Positions 1 through 5,548 of a DNA stretch of 7,279 nucleotides are shown in pieces. A model generated the notes under the pieces. That model was not told the DNA's origin. It made no database searches and saw nothing but the letters and a program-made list of their open reading frames with translations. Made by a program: the position numbers and the translations under genes. Numbering within the stretch: position 1 is the first letter of the stretch; the number at the start of each line of letters is the position of its first letter. The stretch spans positions 1 through 7,279 of the forward strand of contig NZ_CAMLOV010000229.1 in assembly GCF_946481715.1 (NCBI RefSeq). The letters run 5' to 3'. This DNA comes from an uncultured Mucilaginibacter sp. (GTDB lineage Bacteria; Bacteroidota; Bacteroidia; Sphingobacteriales; Sphingobacteriaceae).

Positions 1-288
<288 letters not shown>

Positions 289-309
289 GCTCAGTTTACA
301 GCAACGAAT

Positions 310-355
310 AAAGGAAGCCCGGTAAAGAAATTTTTGCCGGGCTTCCTTTTTTACC
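310..355 (+). terminator. Rho-independent terminator after katG
   Basis: A perfect 12-bp inverted repeat (AAGGAAGCCCGG at 311-322, CCGGGCTTCCTT at 337-348; a further A-T pair at 310/349) encloses a 14-base A/T-rich loop. It is followed by a run of six T (347-352). The position directly after the katG stop and the T tail make it an intrinsic terminator for the + strand. Confidence 0.9.
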
Positions 356-423
356 TGACATCATCCCGCAATAAAAACTTAACGTTACCGGCAGGTTATC
401 TTCAGGCAAATTATCTCGAAGAA

Positions 424-431
424 TAAATTTG
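424..431 (+). promoter_or_regulatory. Bacteroidota -7 element of the phosphoesterase gene
   Basis: TAAATTTG matches the Bacteroidota -7 consensus TAnnTTTG exactly. It lies 30 bases before ATG 462, giving a predicted leader of about 24 bases. No clear TTTG -33 element is visible at the usual distance. The element contains the TTG at 429, which would otherwise extend the reading frame by 11 codons, so it argues for ATG 462 as the start. Confidence 0.6.
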
Positions 432-461
432 CGGCTTATATTTACGCGCTCATCATCCGCT

Positions 462-2297
462 ATGAAAAAACTAACCCAATTGATTTTGGCATGCGCCGCC
501 ATTGTTAGCGTAAGCCAAACCATCAAAGCTCAAATAAAGCCCTATACGGTTGCCAACGCGCACTCGCACAATGATTATAAAAACAGCATCCCCTTCTACC
601 GCGCTTATGAGAAAGGTTTCGGCTCGATAGAGGCAGATGTTTATGCTGTTAACGGCCGCTTGATGGTTGCCCATGATAAAAAGGAAATAACCGAAAGCCG
701 CTCGCTTCAAAAGCTGTACCTCGCCCCGCTTGCCGAAAAATTAAAGATCGCCCCGAACAGAAAACTACGCTTGTTGATAGAGATAAAGCAGGATTACAAG
801 GCCGTTTTACCTCTGGTGATCGAGGAGCTTAAACCCTTCGCGCAATATATTTCTTCGTCCGGGCACCCCGGCAATTTATCTATTGTAATGACCGGTGCCG
901 TACCGCCCGCCACAGAAATGCCGAACTATCCTGACTGGCTAACCTTTGATGTAGACCATCTGAACGGCTTTACTCCGCAGCAATGGCAAAAGATTGGGCT
1001 GGTAAGTTTCCCGCTTGGGAGATATGTGCGTTGGAATGGCAAGGGTGTGTTAAACAATAAAGAGAAAGCCAAAATAACCGCGGTGGTAGATAGCGTGCAC
1101 CAATCCGGTAAAATGATCCGTTTTTGGGAAAGCCCCGATACCAAAAGCAGCTGGCTTGCCCTGATGCGCCTGGGCGTTGATGTAATAGGCACCGATGCTA
1201 TAGAGCAACTTGGCGATTTTTTAAACAAGAAAGCCAGAAATGAATACTCGTCGCCACAAGCATACCGTGTGTACCAGCCAACCTATAAAACAGATGGCGC
1301 TATTAAAAAAGTAAAGAACATTATTTTGTGCATAGGCGACGGCATGGGGCTGGCGCAAATGTATGCCACTTACACGGCTAACCGGGGGCAGCTAAATATT
1401 TTTAAGATGAGGAGTATCGGCTTTTCGGTAACCAATGCTGCCGATGCTTATATTACTGATTCGGCAGCTGGCGCCACGGCATTTGCATCAGGCCAAAAAA
1501 CAAACGACAGGGCCATAGGGGTAGATGCGCGGGGCAACTCTTTAAAATCCCTTGCTTCCTACAGTGCCGAAGCCGGCAAAAAAACGGCAGTAATTGCGGT
1601 ATGTCAGCTTACAGATGTCACTCCCGCCGCATTTTACGCCTACCAAAACGAACGGGGCGACAGTAGCGCTATCGCCACAGATATCCTGAATTCGCGCGTT
1701 GATATTTTTTTAGGCTCGGCCTATTACAATTTTATTGGGCCGGTAAATAGCGTGCCGGTAGCCGATAAGATGAAACAGAAAGGTTATACCATCATCCGCA
1801 GCTTTGACAGTTTTTTAAACACACGCGCCAACAAAATACTGGCGTTGGTAGATGATAGCGTTACCCGACCCAAAATAGCCGGCCGGGGCGATTATCTGCC
1901 GCTGGCCTTTAAAAAGGTAGCCGGCTTGCTTAAGAGTAGCCCGAAAGGCTTTTTTATGATGGCAGAGGGTTCGCAGATAGACCATGGAGGGCATGAAAAT
2001 AACCTGGCGCAAGTAATTACCGAAAATGCCGACTTCGACCGGATGGTGGGCGATGCCCTTCGTTTTGCCGACCAGGATGGCGAAACCCTCGTGATTGTAA
2101 CCGCCGACCATGAAACCGGCGGCCTAACCCTGCTGGATGGCGACATCAGCAAAGGGTTCGTTTTAGGCGATTTCAGCACCAACGACCATACCGGTACGCC
2201 TGTACCTGTATTTGCATACGGCCCCCACTCCGGCGATTTCGGGGGTGTTTATAGCAATACGGAGATATTTAGGAAGATATTAAAACTAATAAAGTGA
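462..2297 (+). CDS. Exported GDPD-like/alkaline phosphatase fusion
   Basis: A 611-residue exported two-domain phosphoesterase. Residues 1-23 form a Sec signal peptide (MKK, hydrophobic LILACAAIVSV, likely cleavage at IKA|Q). Residues about 30-255 resemble the PI-PLC/glycerophosphodiesterase TIM-barrel superfamily: H34-S-H36-N-D-Y, E57-A-D59, H71-D72 and E107 correspond to the HRG, E.DV and HD motifs, although the Glu of the classical ENT motif is not evident. Residues about 284-611 are a PhoA-type alkaline phosphatase: D293 in IGDGMG, nucleophile S334 in TDSAAG, D385/T387 in TDVTPAA, R398 (phosphate-binding Arg position), E502, D507 and H511 in AEGSQIDHGGH, D549-H550 in TADHETGG, and H576. 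All expected zinc/magnesium ligands appear present, so the phosphatase should be active. Inference: the first domain could release phosphomonoesters from phosphodiesters and the second free phosphate, in the periplasm. The start at ATG 462 is chosen from the signal peptide and the upstream -7 element. No convincing terminator follows. Confidence 0.92.
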   Translation: MKKLTQLILACAAIVSVSQTIKAQIKPYTVANAHSHNDYKNSIPFYRAYEKGFGSIEADVYAVNGRLMVAHDKKEITESRSLQKLYLAPLAEKLKIAPNRKLRLLIEIKQDYKAVLPLVIEELKPFAQYISSSGHPGNLSIVMTGAVPPATEMPNYPDWLTFDVDHLNGFTPQQWQKIGLVSFPLGRYVRWNGKGVLNNKEKAKITAVVDSVHQSGKMIRFWESPDTKSSWLALMRLGVDVIGTDAIEQLGDFLNKKARNEYSSPQAYRVYQPTYKTDGAIKKVKNIILCIGDGMGLAQMYATYTANRGQLNIFKMRSIGFSVTNAADAYITDSAAGATAFASGQKTNDRAIGVDARGNSLKSLASYSAEAGKKTAVIAVCQLTDVTPAAFYAYQNERGDSSAIATDILNSRVDIFLGSAYYNFIGPVNSVPVADKMKQKGYTIIRSFDSFLNTRANKILALVDDSVTRPKIAGRGDYLPLAFKKVAGLLKSSPKGFFMMAEGSQIDHGGHENNLAQVITENADFDRMVGDALRFADQDGETLVIVTADHETGGLTLLDGDISKGFVLGDFSTNDHTGTPVPVFAYGPHSGDFGGVYSNTEIFRKILKLIK

Positions 2298-2318
2298 CCT
2301 AAGAGGCTTCCACCCCAC

Positions 2319-2443
2319 TTATTTAAGCCCGGACTCAAACAATTCCTCCCACGATTGTTGTAACTGTACAATTCCTATCTCTGATCGGATCGCTTAAGAT
2401 TCTTCACCCACTTATCCGGCTCATTATTGATGTAGGCACACAC
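2319..2443 (-). other. Possible degraded minus-strand gene remnant in intergenic gap
   Basis: The 182-bp gap between the phosphoesterase and the next gene holds no intact gene. On the minus strand two short open stretches in different frames have protein-like composition. One, at 2443-2375, contains AYINNEPDKWVKNLKRSDQ. The other, ending at the TAA at 2321-2319, contains QLQQSWEELFESGLK. A single frameshift near 2380 would join them into about 43 residues. The YINNEPDKW stretch faintly recalls the YI-NNP-W region near the end of Y1/REP-associated transposases, but this is a weak resemblance. Stop codons lie directly upstream (minus TAA TAG near 2444-2449). It may be chance. Confidence 0.15.
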
Positions 2444-2479
2444 CTATTATTTCATTAAATTCTTAACCAACGCTATATA

Positions 2480-2773
2480 ATGACTGCTATAAAAAATGTA
2501 CACCCGCTAAGCGCGGAAGAACTTTTCGACATCCTGAAAAAGGATTTTGCCGACTACATTAATGCTAAAATGGATTCGAGCCTAAGTATAGAATATGCGC
2601 ATGTTTACGATATCATCAATGTTTCGTTCCCCGAAATTATAGAGGGCACAGTGTTTACAATTACCGTTAGTGAAGATGAACTGGTATTATCAAATAACGG
2701 CGATAGCGCGGAATATCAAACCAGTGTATTGGAACAGCACCTTCACGATTTCCTGGTTGAAAAATCCAGTTAG
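2480..2773 (+). CDS. Small acidic hypothetical protein
   Basis: A 97-residue protein not recognised as a member of any family. No signal peptide, membrane segment or cysteine is visible, so it is probably cytoplasmic. It is acidic, with a likely N-terminal helix (SAEELFDILKKDFADYI, 11-27), a central strand-rich part (about 36-71, including TVFTITVSEDELVLSNNG) and a C-terminal helix (81-94, SVLEQHLHDFLVEK). An alpha-beta-alpha domain is thus plausible. The ATG at 2480 follows an A/T-rich leader without Shine-Dalgarno, as is usual in Bacteroidota. The next gene starts 79 bases downstream on the same strand with a weak hairpin between, so cotranscription with the DUF2630 gene is possible but not shown. 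The coding call rests on length, codon composition and a sensible protein; function unknown. Confidence 0.72.
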   Translation: MTAIKNVHPLSAEELFDILKKDFADYINAKMDSSLSIEYAHVYDIINVSFPEIIEGTVFTITVSEDELVLSNNGDSAEYQTSVLEQHLHDFLVEKSS

Positions 2774-2815
2774 GGCACAATGCTTTCCTTTTACCAACCA
2801 ACCAGTTATTTAATT

Positions 2816-2838
2816 GCCTTATAAAAGGCTGCGTTTTA
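2816..2838 (+). terminator. Weak hairpin between hypothetical gene and DUF2630 gene
   Basis: GCCTT (2816-2820) and AAGGC (2825-2829) can pair around a 4-base ATAA loop, followed by TGCGTTTTATT. With only a 5-bp stem and a broken T tract it would be an inefficient terminator, or no terminator at all. Confidence 0.25.
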
Positions 2839-2852
2839 TTAATAAACACATC

Positions 2853-3098
2853 ATGGAAGAAAAAAAAGAAGATATTTCTGTAATGGATCATATCAGGCAG
2901 CTCACCGAAAAAGAAGAGCATTTATATGGTAAGCCCGACCTAACGGACCAGGATGTTAAAGACATGCACTCCGTTAAAGCCGAACTCGACCAATATTGGG
3001 ACCTCCTTCGCCAACGCCGGGCTTTCCGCGAAGCAGGAGATGATCCAAACCGGGCACAAATGCGGTCGGTTGACACGATACAACATTATAAAGAGTAA
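2853..3098 (+). CDS. DUF2630 family protein
   Basis: An 81-residue cytoplasmic protein that matches the DUF2630 family (function unknown) over essentially its full length. The family hallmark is the block ELDQYWDLLRQRRAFREAGD (44-63), followed by DPN and a terminal RSVDTIQHY that corresponds to the usual VRPVDTVEGY. The N-terminal half (ISVMDHIRQLTEKEEHLY) is a charged helix, and the whole protein is likely a helical hairpin. The ATG at 2853 is preferred over an in-frame TTG at 2814: it gives the normal family length, and the extension would run through the hairpin at 2816-2829. The stop lies against the large hairpin shared with the convergent arr gene. DUF2630 is best known from actinobacteria and other soil bacteria, so its presence here is mildly unusual. 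No function is assigned. Confidence 0.88.
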   Translation: MEEKKEDISVMDHIRQLTEKEEHLYGKPDLTDQDVKDMHSVKAELDQYWDLLRQRRAFREAGDDPNRAQMRSVDTIQHYKE

Positions 3099-3146
3099 AA
3101 AAAGGCGGCAATAATGCCTGGCATTCCGACCAGCTTATTGCCGCCT
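3096..3146 (-). terminator. Hairpin terminator of arr, between convergent genes
   Basis: A perfect 12-bp inverted repeat, AGGCGGCAATAA (3103-3114) and TTATTGCCGCCT (3135-3146), has an inner CTGG/CCAG helix (3118-3121 with 3130-3133). On the minus strand the stem is followed by seven T (complement of A 3097-3103), a textbook intrinsic terminator for arr. On the + strand the hairpin lies just after the DUF2630 stop but lacks a T tail, so it would at most stabilise that transcript's 3' end. Confidence 0.88.
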
Positions 3147-3194
3147 CATTAGTTCTGCAAAGGTACACCCCAAGCCCCTGCGGGAGTTTAAATT

Positions 3195-3623
3195 TTAGTC
3201 CTCTATCGCCTCAACGCCAAGTTCTTTAAGCCGGGCTATATTAGCCTTCATTTCTGCAAGCAATTCCGGGGAATGCCCCTGCCAGTCGGTAACTTCTCCA
3301 ATTATTAAAAGCGGCTCACGGGTACGGTACGACTTCGTTGGGTTTCCAGGGAATTTCTTATCTGTCAGGTTAGGGTCGTCCTCTATAGGGCCGGTAGGCT
3401 TTACAATGTAAATCTTTTCGGGCCCATTCCCCATCGCAAGTTCGGCTCCCCAAATGGCAGCGTCTAAGGTGGCTGCAAGGTATACATATAAGGCCTTCTT
3501 CTGTTTGCCATAGTTGGAGTTAAACCCAGCCGATATCAGGTCGCCTTGTGTTAGCTGTGCCTTTGTACCGTGATAAAATTGCTGTTCATTCTTTTCGTTG
3601 CTTGTGCCTTTTGATTTGCTCAT
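3195..3623 (-). CDS. arr: Rifamycin ADP-ribosyltransferase (Arr family)
   Basis: A 142-residue cytoplasmic enzyme that transfers ADP-ribose from NAD+ to a hydroxyl on the ansa chain of rifamycins, inactivating them. Family marks run the full length: FYHGTKA with H18 (first residue of the H-Y-D triad), Y48 ten residues before W58 in the DAAIWGAELA block, IYIVKPTGPIEDDPNLTDKK with the acidic D82-D83 pair holding the third triad member, then FPGNPTKSYRTREPLLIIGEV and the terminal GVEAIED. These match Arr proteins from mycobacteria and the integron-borne Arr-2 from memory. The length is normal and no key residue is missing. The first 13 residues (S/K/N/E-rich) are a variable extension; the start at ATG 3623 fits the -7 element at 3649-3656. 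It is a single-gene unit with its own terminator. No transposon, integron attC site or composition shift is seen nearby, so it appears to be a resident environmental gene; actual resistance is inferred. Confidence 0.94.
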   Translation of the reverse strand: MSKSKGTSNEKNEQQFYHGTKAQLTQGDLISAGFNSNYGKQKKALYVYLAATLDAAIWGAELAMGNGPEKIYIVKPTGPIEDDPNLTDKKFPGNPTKSYRTREPLLIIGEVTDWQGHSPELLAEMKANIARLKELGVEAIED

Positions 3624-3648
3624 ATCGTGTTTTCGTTGGTGATATAGT

Positions 3649-3656
3649 CAAAAATA
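3649..3656 (-). promoter_or_regulatory. -7 element of arr
   Basis: On the minus strand these bases read TATTTTTG, a full match to TAnnTTTG, 25 bases before ATG 3623 and leaving a leader of roughly 19 bases. The region upstream is very A/T-rich; a TTTG -33 element at the usual distance is not evident. Confidence 0.5.
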
Positions 3657-3663
3657 TACTTTG

Positions 3664-3707
3664 TAAAACGCTAAAAATGTGTTTTTTAACTATATTTTTT
3701 AAAACGC
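3664..3707. repeat. Pair of TAAAACGC direct repeats upstream of arr
   Basis: The octamer TAAAACGC occurs at 3664-3671 and 3700-3707, 36 bases apart, in the A/T-rich gap between arr and the exported repeat protein gene. The copies sit roughly 22-30 and 58-66 bases before the predicted arr start point. They could be regulator sites or chance in A/T-rich DNA. The rest of the gap (3624-3783) shows no gene and no strong terminator for the gene ending at 3784. Confidence 0.3.
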
Positions 3708-3783
3708 AATATGGTATTTGGATCAGCGTTATCCTTACAACAAACAGAGATTGGCGGCTCTCGCCTAACTAAGCCGGTAATCC

Positions 3784-4347
3784 TCAGCAACCACCTTTCC
3801 GAAATTCCCTTTTAAAAATTATTTTATTGTCCCGCGCTATATAGTCGCCCGATAATACTACATGGCTACCCTTACCCAAATAACCCGCGCTATGGGTTTT
3901 TATAACTACTTTGTCGTTCACTTTAAGGCTATATAACTCCCGAAGATCATTGTCAAACTTCGTAGCATCCTTATCAGACCTTTCCGGCAAATAATTAACG
4001 ATGTATTCATCACCATTAATCCTTACCATCAACCCGAAGCCGTTTGATGATCCCCACGGACGGGATATAGAAGTTATAACCCCCTCCATATCGGTAAAAG
4101 CACGTATATGTTTCCTTATTTTCTCGGCACTGGCATGCGCTTTTACACCATCCGGGGACGCCTCCCATTTTTTGTACCTTATACCGTCGGGAGAAGCCTC
4201 CCATTTTTTCCTATCGTCCCGGTGGGCTTTTTTGTCGGCAGCAGAAAATGGCTTGTGAGGAGCATCATTTTTGATTGCACAATTAGCAAATACAAGTCCG
4301 CTTACCACAACCAGTGGTAAGATCAGCACATACATAACTTTTTTCAT
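3784..4347 (-). CDS. Exported protein with WEASPDG tandem repeat
   Basis: A 187-residue exported protein of unknown function. Residues 1-21 form a signal peptide (MKK, then VMYVLILPLVVVSGLVFA) with a plausible cleavage after VFA. C23 is preceded by Asn, so a lipoprotein reading is not supported. Residues 31-82 are highly charged and contain two tandem copies of a 12-residue unit, KKWEASPDG-IRY (47-58) and KKWEASPDG-VKA (59-70). Residues about 87-181 look like a small beta-rich domain (EGVITSISRPW, FGLMVRINGDEYIVNYLPE, LKVNDKVVIKTHS, HVVLSGDYI, KIIFKREF), whose alternation suggests an OB-like barrel; this is inference only. The chain ends in RKGGC with a terminal Cys, and C23 is the only other mature Cys. 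It is divergent from a membrane regulator, so it may be that regulator's target or partner. The start at ATG 4347 is set by the signal peptide. Confidence 0.82.
   Translation of the reverse strand: MKKVMYVLILPLVVVSGLVFANCAIKNDAPHKPFSAADKKAHRDDRKKWEASPDGIRYKKWEASPDGVKAHASAEKIRKHIRAFTDMEGVITSISRPWGSSNGFGLMVRINGDEYIVNYLPERSDKDATKFDNDLRELYSLKVNDKVVIKTHSAGYLGKGSHVVLSGDYIARDNKIIFKREFRKGGC
4147..4209 (-). repeat. Tandem 36-bp coding repeat (KKWEASPDG)
   Basis: Two copies of a nine-codon segment (4183-4209 and 4147-4173) lie 36 bases apart in frame. Both encode KKWEASPDG. The 27-base copies differ at four positions, all at third codon positions and synonymous (GCT/GCG, TCT/TCC, CCC/CCG, GAC/GAT). 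This indicates an old duplication kept at the protein level rather than a recent slippage event. Confidence 0.85.
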
Positions 4348-4362
4348 TTTTTCGGTTTATTA

Positions 4363-4393
4363 AATACATATAAAGTTCTCCTGGTAAATCAAA
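4363..4393 (-). promoter_or_regulatory. Candidate promoter of the exported repeat protein
   Basis: Minus-strand TTTG (4390-4393) is followed after 19 bases by TATGTATT (4363-4370), a partial match to TAnnTTTG at the correct spacing. The predicted leader is short, about 10 bases. The -7 match is imperfect, so confidence is low. Confidence 0.3.
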
Positions 4394-4477
4394 TTGCATA
4401 AGGCATAATTCTATTTTTCATATCCTTACCACTATTTGATTCAGCAAAGCTACTTTGATATTTTTCGGCCGGGGTGA

Positions 4478-4507
4478 TTTGGATTGTAAATAAAAATGTA
4501 ACCTTTG
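4478..4507 (+). promoter_or_regulatory. Candidate promoter of the membrane regulator
   Basis: TTTG at 4478-4481 is a -33 candidate; after 18 bases AACCTTTG (4500-4507) matches TAnnTTTG except for its first base. A T precedes it, so TA-ACC-TTTG with one extra spacer base is an alternative. The start point would be near 4513, giving a leader of about 14 bases before ATG 4527. The 21-bp-period direct repeat overlaps both the spacer and the -7 element. Confidence 0.45.
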
Positions 4508-4515
4508 TAAATAAA
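4484..4515 (+). repeat. 11-bp direct repeat TTGTAAATAAA, 21-bp period
   Basis: TTGTAAATAAA occurs exactly at 4484-4494 and 4505-4515. The 21-base period is two helical turns, so both copies face the same side of the DNA. They lie between the -33 and -7 candidates and across the -7/start region of the regulator gene. OmpR/PhoB-type winged helices, the class encoded just downstream, commonly bind direct repeats, so this is a candidate autoregulatory operator. A/T-rich background makes coincidence possible. Confidence 0.5.
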
Positions 4516-4526
4516 TAGTAAACATT

Positions 4527-5420
4527 ATGTTTGATAGCCGGAATCTCCTGTCTGGGAAAGGCAAGTACCTCTTGGGAGCGGTGCTGCTTTTGTTTATTTC
4601 TGCAATCTGCGCAGCGTTCAGTATCACTGATAGTGACGATTTTACTACCTCCAGAAGGGAACTTTTGCTTCGCAGCATCGGGCATCAACTACTGCTGCAG
4701 TCGGGCGATAGTACTTCAAGGGTGCTGCCGGTAAAAAAGATCGCCGAAAACGAGTACCAGATCAGTTTTGAAAATGAGCTTACTTTCCGGTCCGACTCCC
4801 TGGTGAATACCACCCGGCGTTTACTGGCCGACGACCCGCTCGGGCGCGATTATATTGTTAATGTTATTAACTGTGGCAGCTCAGGTGTAACCTACGGGTA
4901 CGCTATATCCAAAAATAAAAAAAATGATATTGTAGCATGCAAAGGAAGAAAACAACCGAGGGCATGTTACCTCATCAATGTTAAATTCAAACCGGATGGG
5001 ATAATTACCGCGAAAAGCGGATACCTGCTGGGCGGGCTGCCAATTTTAGCATTTGTTGGCTTTCTTTTATTGAGATCTACAAAGCCACGGAGAACTTTGC
5101 CTGAAGATGCTCAGGATACGGGCATGTTTACGTTGGGCGCAGTTTTGTTTGATGCGGAAAACCATAAACTGATCATCAATGGAAACACGATAGCCCTTAC
5201 CGGAACTGAAACGCGCTTGCTGCGTATTTTCGCATTGTCGCCAAACGAGGCCATAGAGCGAAGCCGCCTGCAAAAAGAGATATGGGAAGATGAAGGTGTT
5301 ATTGTGGGGCGCAGCCTGGATATGTTCATCTCAAAACTCCGGAAAAAACTGGAATGTGATCCCAATATCAACATTATTGTTATCCGGGGTAAGGGGTATA
5401 AGCTTGAGGTTAGCGGTTAA
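4527..5420 (+). CDS. Membrane-anchored OmpR-type winged-helix regulator
   Basis: A 297-residue one-component transcription regulator. A short basic N terminus leads to a membrane segment at about 13-33 (KYLLGAVLLLFISAICAAF). A periplasmic domain follows (about 34-165) with three Cys: C116 in VNVINCGSSG, C138 in DIVACKGR and C147 in RACYLI. The second membrane segment is about 166-182 (YLLGGLPILAFVGFLLL), followed by a basic stop (RSTKPRR). Residues about 200-297 form a Trans_reg_C winged helix: FTLGAVLFDAENHKLIINGN, LTGTETRLLRIFA, ERSRLQKEIW, recognition helix RSLDMFISKLRKKLE, and wing VIRGKGYKLEV. Positive charges place both ends in the cytoplasm. The order is the reverse of ToxR/CadC, where the DNA-binding domain is N-terminal. 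There is no receiver or kinase domain, so the signal is presumably read by the periplasmic domain, perhaps through a disulfide. It is divergent from the exported repeat protein, a possible target. ATG 4527 sits just after a promoter candidate. Alternatively the first segment is a cleaved signal peptide. Ligand and regulon are unknown. Confidence 0.88.
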   Translation: MFDSRNLLSGKGKYLLGAVLLLFISAICAAFSITDSDDFTTSRRELLLRSIGHQLLLQSGDSTSRVLPVKKIAENEYQISFENELTFRSDSLVNTTRRLLADDPLGRDYIVNVINCGSSGVTYGYAISKNKKNDIVACKGRKQPRACYLINVKFKPDGIITAKSGYLLGGLPILAFVGFLLLRSTKPRRTLPEDAQDTGMFTLGAVLFDAENHKLIINGNTIALTGTETRLLRIFALSPNEAIERSRLQKEIWEDEGVIVGRSLDMFISKLRKKLECDPNINIIVIRGKGYKLEVSG

Positions 5421-5488
5421 ATTCGCCTCGCCCTTATTGCCGCCTTCAAAGATGTCCGATGAGCGAACTTTACTTTGAAAACCCATCC

Positions 5489-5527
5489 AAAAACAAAACC
5501 AGGGCGAAACAATAGTTTCGCCCTGGT
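5489..5527 (-). terminator. Rho-independent terminator of the IPT lipoprotein gene
   Basis: A perfect 13-bp inverted repeat (ACCAGGGCGAAAC 5498-5510, GTTTCGCCCTGGT 5515-5527) has a 4-base AATA loop. On the minus strand it is followed by TTTGTTTTT and lies 21 bases after the stop at 5549, so it terminates the leftward lipoprotein gene. On the + strand no T tract follows; it may still mark the end of the convergent regulator transcript, for which no separate terminator is seen in 5421-5488. Confidence 0.9.
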
Positions 5528-5548
5528 ACACATGTCAACAGCTTTAAA

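Noticed and set aside
429..461. Upstream TTG start extending the phosphoesterase by 11 residues
   Set aside because: The TTG lies inside a perfect -7 element, and the extension would place charged residues ahead of a normal signal peptide that begins at ATG 462.
462..530. Phosphoesterase as a lipoprotein through C11 (LILAC)
   Set aside because: The n- and h-regions before C11 are too short and Leu at -2 is atypical; cleavage at IKA|Q is the better reading.
926..2182. Several 96-100 codon minus-strand open frames under the phosphoesterase
   Set aside because: All are antisense shadows of a gene with a signal peptide and complete catalytic motifs.
3548..3772. 74-codon + strand open frame across the arr start and upstream gap
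   Set aside because: Half is antisense to arr and the remainder is A/T-rich control DNA; no domain or start context supports it.
4276..4347. Exported repeat protein as a lipoprotein through C23 (VFANC)
   Set aside because: Asn directly before the Cys breaks the lipobox, whereas VFA gives an acceptable signal peptidase I site.
4389..4688. 99- and 86-codon minus-strand open frames across the regulator start
   Set aside because: They overlap the promoter and the first membrane segment of a well-supported + strand gene and encode no recognisable protein.
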